Shown piece after piece: positions 56,153 to 64,000 of a stretch of 64,000 nucleotides of DNA (position 1 is the stretch's first letter; each line of letters opens with the position of its first letter). The notes under the pieces were generated by a model. The model was not told the origin of the DNA. It made no database searches and worked only from the letters and a program-made list of their open reading frames with translations. The position numbers were made by a program, and so were the translations under genes. The stretch is from Microbacterium sp. AG238 (GTDB lineage: Bacteria; Actinomycetota; Actinomycetes; Actinomycetales; Microbacteriaceae): positions 868,001-932,000 of the forward strand of contig NZ_RAQC01000001.1 in NCBI RefSeq assembly GCF_003610405.1, read 5' to 3'.

Positions 56153-58672
56153 TCAGTCGCGGATGACGGCACCGAAGCGCTCGGCAGCGACGGCGACTCC
56201 CGCGAGCTTGGCCTCGCTCGCCTCCGCCGCCGTCAGGGTGCGGTCGTCGGCGCGGAAACGCAGTGCGAACGTCAGGCTCTTCGAGCCCTCCGGCACGCCT
56301 GCCCCGCGGTAGTCGTCGACGAGACGGAGCGACTCGAGCAAGACACCCGCGCCCTCGGACAGGGCCGAGGCGAGCGCCCCTGCCGTCACATCAGCCGGCA
56401 CGACGAGCGAGACGTCCTGCGTCGCCGCCGGGTAACCCGACAACGAGGCGACGACGACCCGCTCACCCGTGCCGGCGAGGATCGCATCGAGGTCGACCTC
56501 GGCGACGAGCACGCGGCCCGACAGATCGGCTGCGGCCGAGACCTCGGGATGCAGTTCCCCGGCGTACCCGACCTCGATACCCCCCACGGTGAGCGCGGCG
56601 GCGCGACCCGGATGCAGCGCGGCACGCCGGGTCTGGGAGATCTCGATGTCGACCCCGGCTGCCGAGGCGATCGCGGCGACGGCGGCGAACACGTCGCTCA
56701 GGTCGGCCGCGATCGCAACATGGCCCGGCGTCTTCGGTGCGACGTTCCCGGCGACGAGAACCGCGACGTGACGCGGCTGCGGCGGGATCGACGCGTGGAG
56801 CTCGGCGAGGGTCGCGTCATCGGGGCGGGCGGCGAGCGGCGGAACCGTCGCGGTGCCGTACTGCACTCCCGGCTCGGGCAGGAAGACGGCGCCGACCTCG
56901 AAGAGCGCGAGATCGGTCAGCCCGCGCGAGACGTTGCGGTGCGCGACCTGGAGCAGTCCCGGCACGAGCGAGCGGCGCAGGTAGGGCGCCTGCCCGTCGA
57001 GCGGGTTCGCGATCTTGATCGACGGCAGCTCTTCGCCCGAGGCGGAGCCATGCAGGTCGTTGCTGTCGTGCGTCGTGAACGGGAACGACGGGGTCTCGAC
57101 GAAGCCCGCGGCCGCGAGCGCGTTCGAGACGCGACGACGACCCTTCTGCGCATCCGTCAGGCCACGGCCGGAGGGAGCGGTCGGCAGCACCGACGGCACC
57201 CGGTCGAGCCCGTGGATCCGGGCGACCTCTTCGGCGAGAGTCCACTTGTCGGTGAGATCGGGACGCCACGACGGCGGGATGACCTCGTAACCGGCATCCG
57301 TCTCCGATACTTCTGCGCCGATCGTCTCGAGCGCGGAGACGACCTCGTGATCGGTGTAGTCGACGCCGATGAGCCCCGCGACGAAGCCGCGCGGCAGGTC
57401 GATCGCCTCGAGGAAGACCTCGCTGAACAGTGCACCGCCGACAGGCTCGAGCGTGCCCCCGGCGAGCTCGACCATGAGGTCGGCGACGCGGCGCGCGGCG
57501 ACGAAGGGCAGCAGCGGGTCCACGCCTCGCTCGAAGCGACGCGACGCCTCGCTCGGCAGCTTGTGCCGACGCGCGGTGCGGGCGATCGTGACGGTGTCGA
57601 AGATCGCGGCCTCGATGAGCACGTTCCGCGTCGCGTCGGTCATCTCGGTCGTGCCACCTCCCATGACGCCGGCGAGGCCGATCGGGCCCGACTCGTCGGT
57701 GATGAGGAGGTCTTCACCGTCGAGGGTGCGCTCCTTGCCGTCGAGCGTCGTGAGCTTCTCCCCCGGCGTCGCACGACGCACGGTGATGCCGCCGGTCAGC
57801 TTGTCGAGGTCGTAGCCGTGGATCGGGTTGCCCAGCTCGACCATCACGTAGTTCGTGATGTCGATGAGGATGCCCAGCGAGCGGATGCCGGCGAGCGAGA
57901 GGCGCGCGACCATCCACGGCGGCGTCGGACGCGAGGGGTCGACACCCGAGACGACACGCACCGCGAACTCGCTCGCACCGACCCGGTCGCGAATCGGCGC
58001 CTGATCGTCCACGGCGACGTCGAAGCCCGTCGCCGGATGCTCGAGCTCCTCGAAGTCACGCACGCCCGGGTCGCGGAAGGCTGCACCGGTGGCGTGGGAG
58101 TACTCGCGTGCGATGCCGCGCACCGACAGCGCGTAGCCGCGGTCGGGAGTGACGTTGACGTCGATCGCGGCGTCGTCGAGGCCGAGCAGCGCGATCGCGT
58201 CGGCGCCGACCGGCGCATCCTCATCGCTGTCGAGACCCAGCTCGGTCAGGCGCAGGATGCCCGAGTGCTCGTCACCGAGCCCCAGCTCCTTGGCCGAGGC
58301 GATCATGCCGTCGGAGACATGACCGTACGTCTTGCGTGCCGCGATCGGGAACGGTCCCGGCAGCACGGCGCCGGGGAGCGTCACGACGACCTTGTCGCCC
58401 TCGAAGAAGTTCGAGGCGCCGCAGACGATGCCGCGGATACCCCCGTTGGCCTCGCCGACGTCGACCTGGCACCAGCGGATCGTCTTGCCGTTGGACTGCG
58501 GCTCGGGTTCGAACGAGACCACCCGTCCCACGACGATCGGACCCGTCAGGTCGAAGCCGTGGACGTCCTCCTCCTCGAAGCCGACCGACACCAGTGCCGC
58601 GAGAATGTCTTCCGGTGCGGCATCCGCCGGCACCTCGACGTACTCACGCAGCCACGAGAGCGGAACGCGCAT
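56153..58672 (-). CDS. pheT: phenylalanine--tRNA ligase beta subunit
   Basis: ATG 58672; 839 residues. N-terminal tRNA-binding domain (GRVVSFEPEPQSNGKTIRWCQVDVGE), central B3/B5 editing domains and C-terminal FDX-ACB domain (TQDVSLVVPADV ... LTFALRFRADDRTLT). The start overlaps the pheS stop by one base. Works as an alpha2-beta2 complex. Confidence 0.97.
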   Translation of the reverse strand: MRVPLSWLREYVEVPADAAPEDILAALVSVGFEEEDVHGFDLTGPIVVGRVVSFEPEPQSNGKTIRWCQVDVGEANGGIRGIVCGASNFFEGDKVVVTLPGAVLPGPFPIAARKTYGHVSDGMIASAKELGLGDEHSGILRLTELGLDSDEDAPVGADAIALLGLDDAAIDVNVTPDRGYALSVRGIAREYSHATGAAFRDPGVRDFEELEHPATGFDVAVDDQAPIRDRVGASEFAVRVVSGVDPSRPTPPWMVARLSLAGIRSLGILIDITNYVMVELGNPIHGYDLDKLTGGITVRRATPGEKLTTLDGKERTLDGEDLLITDESGPIGLAGVMGGGTTEMTDATRNVLIEAAIFDTVTIARTARRHKLPSEASRRFERGVDPLLPFVAARRVADLMVELAGGTLEPVGGALFSEVFLEAIDLPRGFVAGLIGVDYTDHEVVSALETIGAEVSETDAGYEVIPPSWRPDLTDKWTLAEEVARIHGLDRVPSVLPTAPSGRGLTDAQKGRRRVSNALAAAGFVETPSFPFTTHDSNDLHGSASGEELPSIKIANPLDGQAPYLRRSLVPGLLQVAHRNVSRGLTDLALFEVGAVFLPEPGVQYGTATVPPLAARPDDATLAELHASIPPQPRHVAVLVAGNVAPKTPGHVAIAADLSDVFAAVAAIASAAGVDIEISQTRRAALHPGRAAALTVGGIEVGYAGELHPEVSAAADLSGRVLVAEVDLDAILAGTGERVVVASLSGYPAATQDVSLVVPADVTAGALASALSEGAGVLLESLRLVDDYRGAGVPEGSKSLTFALRFRADDRTLTAAEASEAKLAGVAVAAERFGAVIRD

Positions 58673-59712
58673 CAGACCACCATCCCGAACTGCTCGCTGA
58701 AGCGCACATCGCCCTCGGCCATGTCGCGCATGTCCTTCACGTCGGAGCGGAACATCAGCGTCCGCTCGATGCCCATGCCGAAGGCGAACCCGGAGTACAC
58801 CTCGGGGTCGATGCCCGCGGCGCGGAGCACGTTGGGGTTCACCATGCCGCAGCCGCCCCATTCGATCCAGCGAGCACCGCCGGCGAAGGTCGGGTGCCAT
58901 AGGTCGAGCTCGGCGCTCGGCTCGGTGAACGGGAAGTAGTTGGTGCGGAACCGCGTCTTCGCCTCGGGGCCGAACAGCTCACGTGCCGCGTGGTCGAGGG
59001 TGCCCTTGAGGTGCGCCATCGTGATGCCCTTGTCGACGACGAGTCCCTCGAACTGCGTGAACACCGGCAGGTGGGTCGCGTCGTACTCGTCGGTGCGGAA
59101 CACCCGGCCGGGCGACAGCACGTAGATCGGGATGTCGCGCTCGAGCATCGACCGCATCTGCACGGGGCTCGTCTGCGTGCGCATGACGAGGTGCCGCGCG
59201 ACGGGGTCGACGAAGAACGTGTCCTGCATCTGGCGCGCAGGGTGGTCGACGTCGAAGTTGAGCGAGTCGAAGTTGAACCACTCGTGCTCGAGCTCGGGCC
59301 CCTCGGCGATCTCCCAGCCCATCCCGACGAAGAGGTCGGCGACCTCCTCCTGCAGGAGCGAGATCGGATGCCGCGCCCCGACGCGCCCGCGCGGGGCGAT
59401 GGCGGTGACGTCGAGCGCCTCGGCCTCGAGCTTGGCGGCCGTCTCCGCGGCGGCGAGCTCGTCCTCGCGGGCGGCGAGGGCCTGGGTGACACGGCCGCGC
59501 GCCTGGCCCACGAGCTTGCCGAACTCGGCCTTCTTCTCGTTGGGCACCGACCGCAGCTGCGCGTTGAGGCGCGCGAGCGGCGACCCCTCGGCGGTGTGGG
59601 CGTTGCGGGCTGACTTCAGCTCGGCGGTCGAGGCAGCGTCGGCGATGGCGGCGAGGGCCGCATCCACCGCCGCGGCGACCGCGTCAGGGGTGATCTCGGG
59701 TGCGTCGGACAC
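58672..59712 (-). CDS. pheS: phenylalanine--tRNA ligase alpha subunit
   Basis: A 346-residue protein, class II aaRS: a coiled-coil N-terminus, HPISLLQEEVADLFVGMGWE, motif 2 at VFRTDEYDATHLPVFTQFEGL and motif 3 at FAFGMGIERTLM. First gene of the pheST pair. Confidence 0.97.
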   Translation of the reverse strand: MSDAPEITPDAVAAAVDAALAAIADAASTAELKSARNAHTAEGSPLARLNAQLRSVPNEKKAEFGKLVGQARGRVTQALAAREDELAAAETAAKLEAEALDVTAIAPRGRVGARHPISLLQEEVADLFVGMGWEIAEGPELEHEWFNFDSLNFDVDHPARQMQDTFFVDPVARHLVMRTQTSPVQMRSMLERDIPIYVLSPGRVFRTDEYDATHLPVFTQFEGLVVDKGITMAHLKGTLDHAARELFGPEAKTRFRTNYFPFTEPSAELDLWHPTFAGGARWIEWGGCGMVNPNVLRAAGIDPEVYSGFAFGMGIERTLMFRSDVKDMRDMAEGDVRFSEQFGMVV

Positions 59713-59730
59713 GGGAGTCGAGTCTACCGG

Positions 59731-59767
59731 CGACGGGCCCCTCCGCTTTCGCGTGAGGGGCCCGTCG
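59731..59767. terminator. strong hairpin terminator between pheS and gluD
   Basis: CGACGGGCCCCTC (59731-59743) and GAGGGGCCCGTCG (59755-59767), a 13-bp perfect stem with an 11-nt loop, lies just past the gluD stop on the minus strand. Ends the glu operon. Confidence 0.8.
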
Positions 59768-59789
59768 GGGTGAAGCAGGTGCTGTGGGA

Positions 59790-60740
59790 TCAGCCGCGAC
59801 GTGGGAAGCCGGCGAGTCCCCCGCCCTCGTTGCCCGTCGCACCGTCGGTGGCGGCCTGCGCAGCGATCAGCTGCGTGTCAGTAGTGGGCGCCACCGGGTG
59901 ATGCAGCGGGTCGACCGCGGAAGCTCCGCCACCCGGGGTGCGCGGCGAACGCGAGAGACGCTTCTCGAGGAAGCTCGCGAACCACGACAGCAGCAGGCAC
60001 ATGACGATGTAGATCGCACCGATGACGATGCCCGACTGCAGGATCGGGCGTCCCGGCTGCGAGGTCAGCTGCTTGGCGTAGTACAGCAGCTCGGGGTAGG
60101 TGATGATGAAGCCGAGCGCGGTGTCCTTCAGCGTCACGACGAGCTGCGCGACGATGACGGGGAGCATCGCACGCACGGCCTGCGGCAGCAGGACGAGGCG
60201 CATGACTCCGCTCTTGCGGAGGCCGATCGCGTAACCGGCCTCCTTCTGCCCGCGCGGCAGAGACTCGATGCCGGCACGGAGGGCCTCGGCGAGCACCGAG
60301 CCGTTGTACGCGACCAGCGCGATGACGACGGCCCAGTACGGCTCGACACGGATGCCGAGGGTCGGCAGGCCGTAGTACATCAGCATCATGAAGATCAGCA
60401 CCGGCACGGCGCGGAAGGCCTCGATGACGACGCCGAAGGGAATCCGGACCCATGCGTGATCCGACAGTCGCCCGATCGCGAGCACGAATCCGAGCGCCAG
60501 CGCACCGACCGCTGCGAGACCGAAAGCGGCGAGGGTGTTGCCGAGCGCCTTCATGATGCCCAGCCACACGTTGCTGAACGTGAAGATGTACCACTTGTCA
60601 GCGGAGAACTGCCCGCTCACCGCGAAGCGGAAGACGATGAAGCCGATCGCCGCGGCGACCAGGAGGATCGTGACGACACCGAGGATGCGGTTGCGCAGGA
60701 TCGCGCGGGGCCCCGGGACGTCGTACAGGACGGAAGTCAT
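59790..60740 (-). CDS. gluD: amino acid (glutamate-type) ABC transporter permease
   Basis: ATG 60740 overlaps the gluC stop; 316 residues. Five to six helices with the polar amino acid permease block EAFRAVPVLIFMMLMYYGLP and the EAA loop EALRAGIESLPRGQKEAGYAIGL. C-terminal tail is Gly/Ala-rich. Confidence 0.93.
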   Translation of the reverse strand: MTSVLYDVPGPRAILRNRILGVVTILLVAAAIGFIVFRFAVSGQFSADKWYIFTFSNVWLGIMKALGNTLAAFGLAAVGALALGFVLAIGRLSDHAWVRIPFGVVIEAFRAVPVLIFMMLMYYGLPTLGIRVEPYWAVVIALVAYNGSVLAEALRAGIESLPRGQKEAGYAIGLRKSGVMRLVLLPQAVRAMLPVIVAQLVVTLKDTALGFIITYPELLYYAKQLTSQPGRPILQSGIVIGAIYIVMCLLLSWFASFLEKRLSRSPRTPGGGASAVDPLHHPVAPTTDTQLIAAQAATDGATGNEGGGLAGFPRRG

Positions 60741-61384
60741 CGCGCGATCCTCCACTTGTTCTCGAGTCGTCGCTGCACGGCGCTGAGCACCAGCACCAGA
60801 GCGACGAAGACGACGGCGACCCAGAGCAGGACCGTCAGGGCGTTCTCGCCCCGCTCACTCAGGTTGGAGCGGATGGCACCGAGCTCGACGACGGAGAATC
60901 CGGCGGCGACGGTGGTGTTCTTCAGCAGCGCGATGAAGACGCTCATCATCGGCGGCACGACCGACCGGAACGCCTGCGGCATCACGACGAGAGTCATGAC
61001 CTGCCCGAACGTCAGGCCGATCGCCCGGGCCGCCTCCGCCTGACCGACCGGCACCGTGTTGATGCCGGCGCGAATGACCTCCGCGACGTAGGTCGCGGTG
61101 TAGATTCCGAGCGCCCAGATGCCGAGCACCGTGAAGCCGGGGTTCGGCAGGTCGAGCTGCGGGTAGCCGAACGCGAAGAAGAAGAAGACGAGCGTCAGCG
61201 GGGTGTTGCGGATGGTGTTGACGTAGACCGTGCCGAAGGCGCGCGCCACCGGGATCGGCGATACGCGCATCGCGCCGATCAGGGTGCCGAGGACCAGGGC
61301 GATCGCTCCGCCGGCGAAGAACAGCAACAGCGTGTTGCGGATCGCCTCGCCCCAGAGGTCGAGGTTGTCGGTGATGACGCCCAC
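60737..61384 (-). CDS. gluC: amino acid (glutamate-type) ABC transporter permease
   Basis: A 215-residue HisM-type permease: YVNTIRNTPLTLVFFFFAFG and the EAA motif EVIRAGINTVPVGQAEAARAIGLTFGQ. Forms a heterodimer with GluD. Confidence 0.93.
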   Translation of the reverse strand: MGVITDNLDLWGEAIRNTLLLFFAGGAIALVLGTLIGAMRVSPIPVARAFGTVYVNTIRNTPLTLVFFFFAFGYPQLDLPNPGFTVLGIWALGIYTATYVAEVIRAGINTVPVGQAEAARAIGLTFGQVMTLVVMPQAFRSVVPPMMSVFIALLKNTTVAAGFSVVELGAIRSNLSERGENALTVLLWVAVVFVALVLVLSAVQRRLENKWRIAR

Positions 61385-61454
61385 ATCGTCTCCTTGGGTG
61401 GTGCGGGGCGGGGACGCGTGCGCCCCCGCCCCGTGGTCATGGTGTCAGTGCGAC

Positions 61455-62366
61455 TCAGTACGCGTCGACCGCGGGCTGCTCGACCGTGATGCCGGACTGA
61501 CCGAGGTTCTTGTCGAAGATGCCCTGCCACACGTCGCCGCCGTCGGTCAGCAGCTCGTTGATGTGCGCGCGGAACGCGTCGTCGCCCTTGCGCAGGCCGA
61601 CGCCGTACTTCTCCTCGCTGAAGGGCTCGCCGACGACCTTGATCTCGTCGGGGTACTGCGCCGCGTAGCCGATCAGGATCGCCTGGTCGGTCGTGACGGC
61701 GTCGACGGTGCCGTTGATGAGCGCGTCGACGCATGCGGAGTACAGGTCGAACTCCTCGGTCGGAACCTCGGGGTAGTTCGCCTTGATGTTCTGGATCGGC
61801 GTCGAACCGGTCGCCGAGCACACGCGTGTGTTCTCGTTCAGGTCGTCCTCGCTCGCGATGTCGCTGTCGGCGGCGACGAGCAGGCCCTGGCCCGTGATGA
61901 AGTACGGACCGGCGAAGTCGATCTGCTGCTTGCGCGAGTCGGTGATCGAGTAGGTGCCGACGTAGTAGTCGACGTCGCCGTTGACGATGGCCTGCTCACG
62001 GTTGGCCGATGCGATCGCCTTGAACTCGATCTTGTCCTCGTCGTAGCCGAGGGACGCCGCGATCCAGCGGGCGATGTCGACGTCGAAGCCGCTGCGCTCA
62101 CCCGTCGTCGCGTCGAGGAAGCCGAGACCGGGCTGGTCCTCCTTGACGCCGACGATCACCTTGTCGCGGGACTGGATGGCGTCGAACGTCGGGCTGCCCT
62201 CGAGCGAGACGTCGGAGGCGACCTCCCACAGGGCCTCGTTGCTGTCGCCGCCGTCACCGGTGGCGGCGCCGCCGGGCGAGGTGGGCGAGCCGCTGTTGCA
62301 GCCGGTCAGAGCGATCGCAGCGATGGCGACACCGGCGAAGGCGCCGGTGATTCGTGTCTTGCGCAT
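61455..62366 (-). CDS. gluB: glutamate-type ABC transporter substrate-binding lipoprotein
   Basis: A 303-residue protein with lipobox AIALTGCNSG. SBP family 3 pattern: KVIVGVKEDQPGLGFLDATTGERSGFDVDIARWIA, then FAGPYFITGQGLLV. Binds the amino acid outside the membrane. Confidence 0.93.
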   Translation of the reverse strand: MRKTRITGAFAGVAIAAIALTGCNSGSPTSPGGAATGDGGDSNEALWEVASDVSLEGSPTFDAIQSRDKVIVGVKEDQPGLGFLDATTGERSGFDVDIARWIAASLGYDEDKIEFKAIASANREQAIVNGDVDYYVGTYSITDSRKQQIDFAGPYFITGQGLLVAADSDIASEDDLNENTRVCSATGSTPIQNIKANYPEVPTEEFDLYSACVDALINGTVDAVTTDQAILIGYAAQYPDEIKVVGEPFSEEKYGVGLRKGDDAFRAHINELLTDGGDVWQGIFDKNLGQSGITVEQPAVDAY

Positions 62367-62422
62367 GTGGTCCTCCTGGTTGGGGCATCCGCGCCCGGTG
62401 CAGAGCGCGGAGGTCGGTGGTC

Positions 62423-63214
62423 TCAGTGGGTGATGAGCTTGGAGAGGAAGTCCTTGGCACGGTCGCTCCGGGGCGCCGTGAAGAACTGCTCGGGAACGGC
62501 CTCTTCGACGATCTGGCCGTCGGCCATGAACACGACGCGATCGGCGGCTTTGCGGGCGAAGCCCATCTCGTGCGTGACGACGATCATCGTCATGCCGTCC
62601 TGCGCGAGGCCGACCATGACGTCGAGGACCTCGTTGATCATCTCCGGGTCGAGCGCGCTCGTGGGCTCGTCGAAGAGCATGACCTTCGGCTTCATCGCGA
62701 GCGCACGGGCGATCGCGACGCGCTGCTGCTGGCCGCCCGACAGCTGCGCCGGCAGCTTGTCGGCCTGGTGGCCCACGCCGACGCGGTCGAGCAGCTCACG
62801 GGCGAGCTTGTCCGCCTCGGCCTTCTTCATGCCCTTGACCTTGATGGGGCCGAGCGTGACGTTCTCGAGGATCGTCAGGTGGGCGAAGAGGTTGAACGAC
62901 TGGAAGACCATCCCGACGTCGGCGCGAAGCGCCGCGAGAGCCTTGCCCTCGGAGGGCAGCTTCTCGCCGTCGATCGTGATCGTGCCCTCGCTGATCGTCT
63001 CGAGGCGGTTGATCGTGCGGCAGAGGGTCGACTTGCCCGAGCCCGACGGACCGATGACCACGACGACCTCGCCGCGGTTGACGGTCAGATCGATGTCCTT
63101 CAGAGCCTGGAACGAGCCGTAGTGCTTCTGCACGCCCTCGATCACCACGAGCGGGTCGCCGCGGCGCACCGAGATGTTCGACGTCGGGGGCGCCGGGTTT
63201 TCGGGAGTCGTCAT
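62423..63214 (-). CDS. gluA: glutamate-type ABC transporter ATP-binding protein
   Basis: A 263-residue protein with [49 protein letters not shown] and [19 protein letters not shown]. First gene of the gluABCD operon; energises uptake. Confidence 0.96.
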   Translation of the reverse strand: MTTPENPAPPTSNISVRRGDPLVVIEGVQKHYGSFQALKDIDLTVNRGEVVVVIGPSGSGKSTLCRTINRLETISEGTITIDGEKLPSEGKALAALRADVGMVFQSFNLFAHLTILENVTLGPIKVKGMKKAEADKLARELLDRVGVGHQADKLPAQLSGGQQQRVAIARALAMKPKVMLFDEPTSALDPEMINEVLDVMVGLAQDGMTMIVVTHEMGFARKAADRVVFMADGQIVEEAVPEQFFTAPRSDRAKDFLSKLITH

Positions 63215-63394
63215 AAGAGTTCACACTAAGAGCACTCCCCCGCCCGAGGCGGCCGCGAACCCGTCGAGTCACCGATCTGTAACAAAATCGGAATACACGG
63301 CGCGCCCATCCGCATCCATCGAGTCGCCATGAACTGCGGATGCCGCGCGGGCCGGACCCACACTTTCCGGCGACTCGACCGGTGGAAGACCGGG

Positions 63395-64000
63395 TCAGCC
63401 GGCGCGCTGGGCGAACGCGGTCTCGTACAGGCAGACGCTCGCGGCGGTGGCGAGGTTGAGCGACTCGGCGGCGCCGTAGATAGGCAGGCGCAGGGCGAGG
63501 TCGGCCCGGGCCAGGGCCTCGTCGGCCAGTCCGCGCGCCTCGTTCCCGAACAGCCACGCGGTCGGATCGGCGAGGGTCACGCGGTGCTCGAGGAACTCCT
63601 CGCCCTTCACATCGGCGGCCACGACCCGCAGTCCGGCAGCATGGGCCTGTTCGACGGCGGCGTCGAGCTCGACACCGAGCGCGATCGGAAGGTGGAACAG
63701 CGACCCTGTGGTCGAGCGCACCACCTTGGGGTTGTAGGGGTCGACGGTGCGACCCGTCAGCACGACGGCATCCGCGCCCGCCGCATCCGCCGCCCGGATG
63801 ATCGTGCCGAGGTTGCCGGGGTCTCGCACCTCTTCGCAGATCGCAACGAGTCGGGGCCGTGTGGCGAAGATGTCGTCGAGCGACGACGGCGACTGACGCG
63901 CGACGGCCACGATGCCCTGCGGGGTGACCGTGTCGGCCATCGCCTCGAGCACGGCCTCGCTCGCCGAGACGACGGCGACGCCGGCTTTCTCGGCGCTCGC
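63395..64000 (-). CDS. TrmH-family RNA 2'-O-methyltransferase (5' end outside the window)
   Basis: SPOUT family: CEEVRDPGNLGTIIRAADAAGADAVVLT, STTGSLFHLPI and WLFGNEARGLADEALARAD ... YGAAESLNLATAASVCLYE, the knot and SAM site. The frame is open to the window end, so the N-terminal RNA-binding part is missing. Likely modifies rRNA or tRNA. Confidence 0.93.
   Translation of the reverse strand, partial: ASAEKAGVAVVSASEAVLEAMADTVTPQGIVAVARQSPSSLDDIFATRPRLVAICEEVRDPGNLGTIIRAADAAGADAVVLTGRTVDPYNPKVVRSTTGSLFHLPIALGVELDAAVEQAHAAGLRVVAADVKGEEFLEHRVTLADPTAWLFGNEARGLADEALARADLALRLPIYGAAESLNLATAASVCLYETAFAQRAG

Overview
The window looks like a chromosome segment of a high-GC actinobacterium, most likely a Microbacteriaceae member close to Microbacterium. 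That placement is an inference from GC-rich codon use, GTG starts, tight ATGA-coupled operons and the arrangement of the housekeeping genes (argCJBD-F..H, gluABCD, pheST, tyrS). It falls into two halves: an accessory, largely biosynthetic half (about 1-36.4 kb) and a housekeeping half (36.5-64 kb).

Region 1 (1-12.6 kb). After the 3' part of a UvrA-like gene comes one tightly coupled plus-strand operon. It starts with a 27-residue precursor peptide ending in SLGSQSC. It continues with two GNAT-like proteins, an aldehyde-dehydrogenase-like protein, a LanD-like cysteine decarboxylase, a class III LanKC synthetase, a minimal AMP-ligase, a ketosynthase, an acyl carrier protein, an SDR reductase, a PRMT-like methyltransferase, an unknown protein and a ThDP-dependent enzyme. 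This is the layout expected of a lipolanthine: a short peptide with an avionin-type, decarboxylated-cysteine ring and a fatty-acyl tail made by fatty-acid-synthase-like enzymes. A convergent MmpS-like lipoprotein and a Sap/GAP-family membrane protein (12.6-13.8 kb) may help to export the lipid.

Region 2 (13.8-18.7 kb). This is a probable signalling block: an AvrD-family protein, a gamma-butyrolactone-receptor-type TetR regulator, a NAD-dependent epimerase-like protein, and a NarL-type response regulator and histidine kinase flanking a 30-residue peptide gene. A shared 20-bp imperfect palindrome (TAAGGCGNNCNCCCNTGTTA) overlaps the promoter of the lipolanthine operon and recurs in the mmpS/avrD divergent region. 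This suggests a small-molecule quorum circuit controlling the cluster.

Region 3 (18.7-27.1 kb). A second RiPP cluster, minus strand, of class V lanthipeptide type: a precursor with a duplicated T-x4-C motif, an APH-like kinase, a HopA1-like protein, a second LanD flavoprotein, a DUF418 membrane protein, a small unknown protein and an ABC exporter. Upstream is another ABC transporter whose permease is frameshifted.

Region 4 (27.1-36.5 kb). Accessory genes with less GC-rich sequence: a membrane protein, a large protein with peptidoglycan-binding-like repeats and a DUF1906 domain, exported proteins of unknown role, a degraded chimeric recombinase scar (serine recombinase tail joined to a tyrosine integrase body), a Ser/Thr kinase and tRNA-Pro(GGG). 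This looks like an eroded mobile island.

Region 5 (36.5-64 kb). Housekeeping genes: a GNAT protein, an S4-domain protein, a DUF4184 protein, tyrS, satD with palindromic operators, the arginine genes argC-J-B-D-F and argH, two ABC-2 transporter sets, an AAA ATPase, pheST, gluABCD and a partial TrmH-type methyltransferase. Several intergenic hairpins and REP-like palindromes are present.
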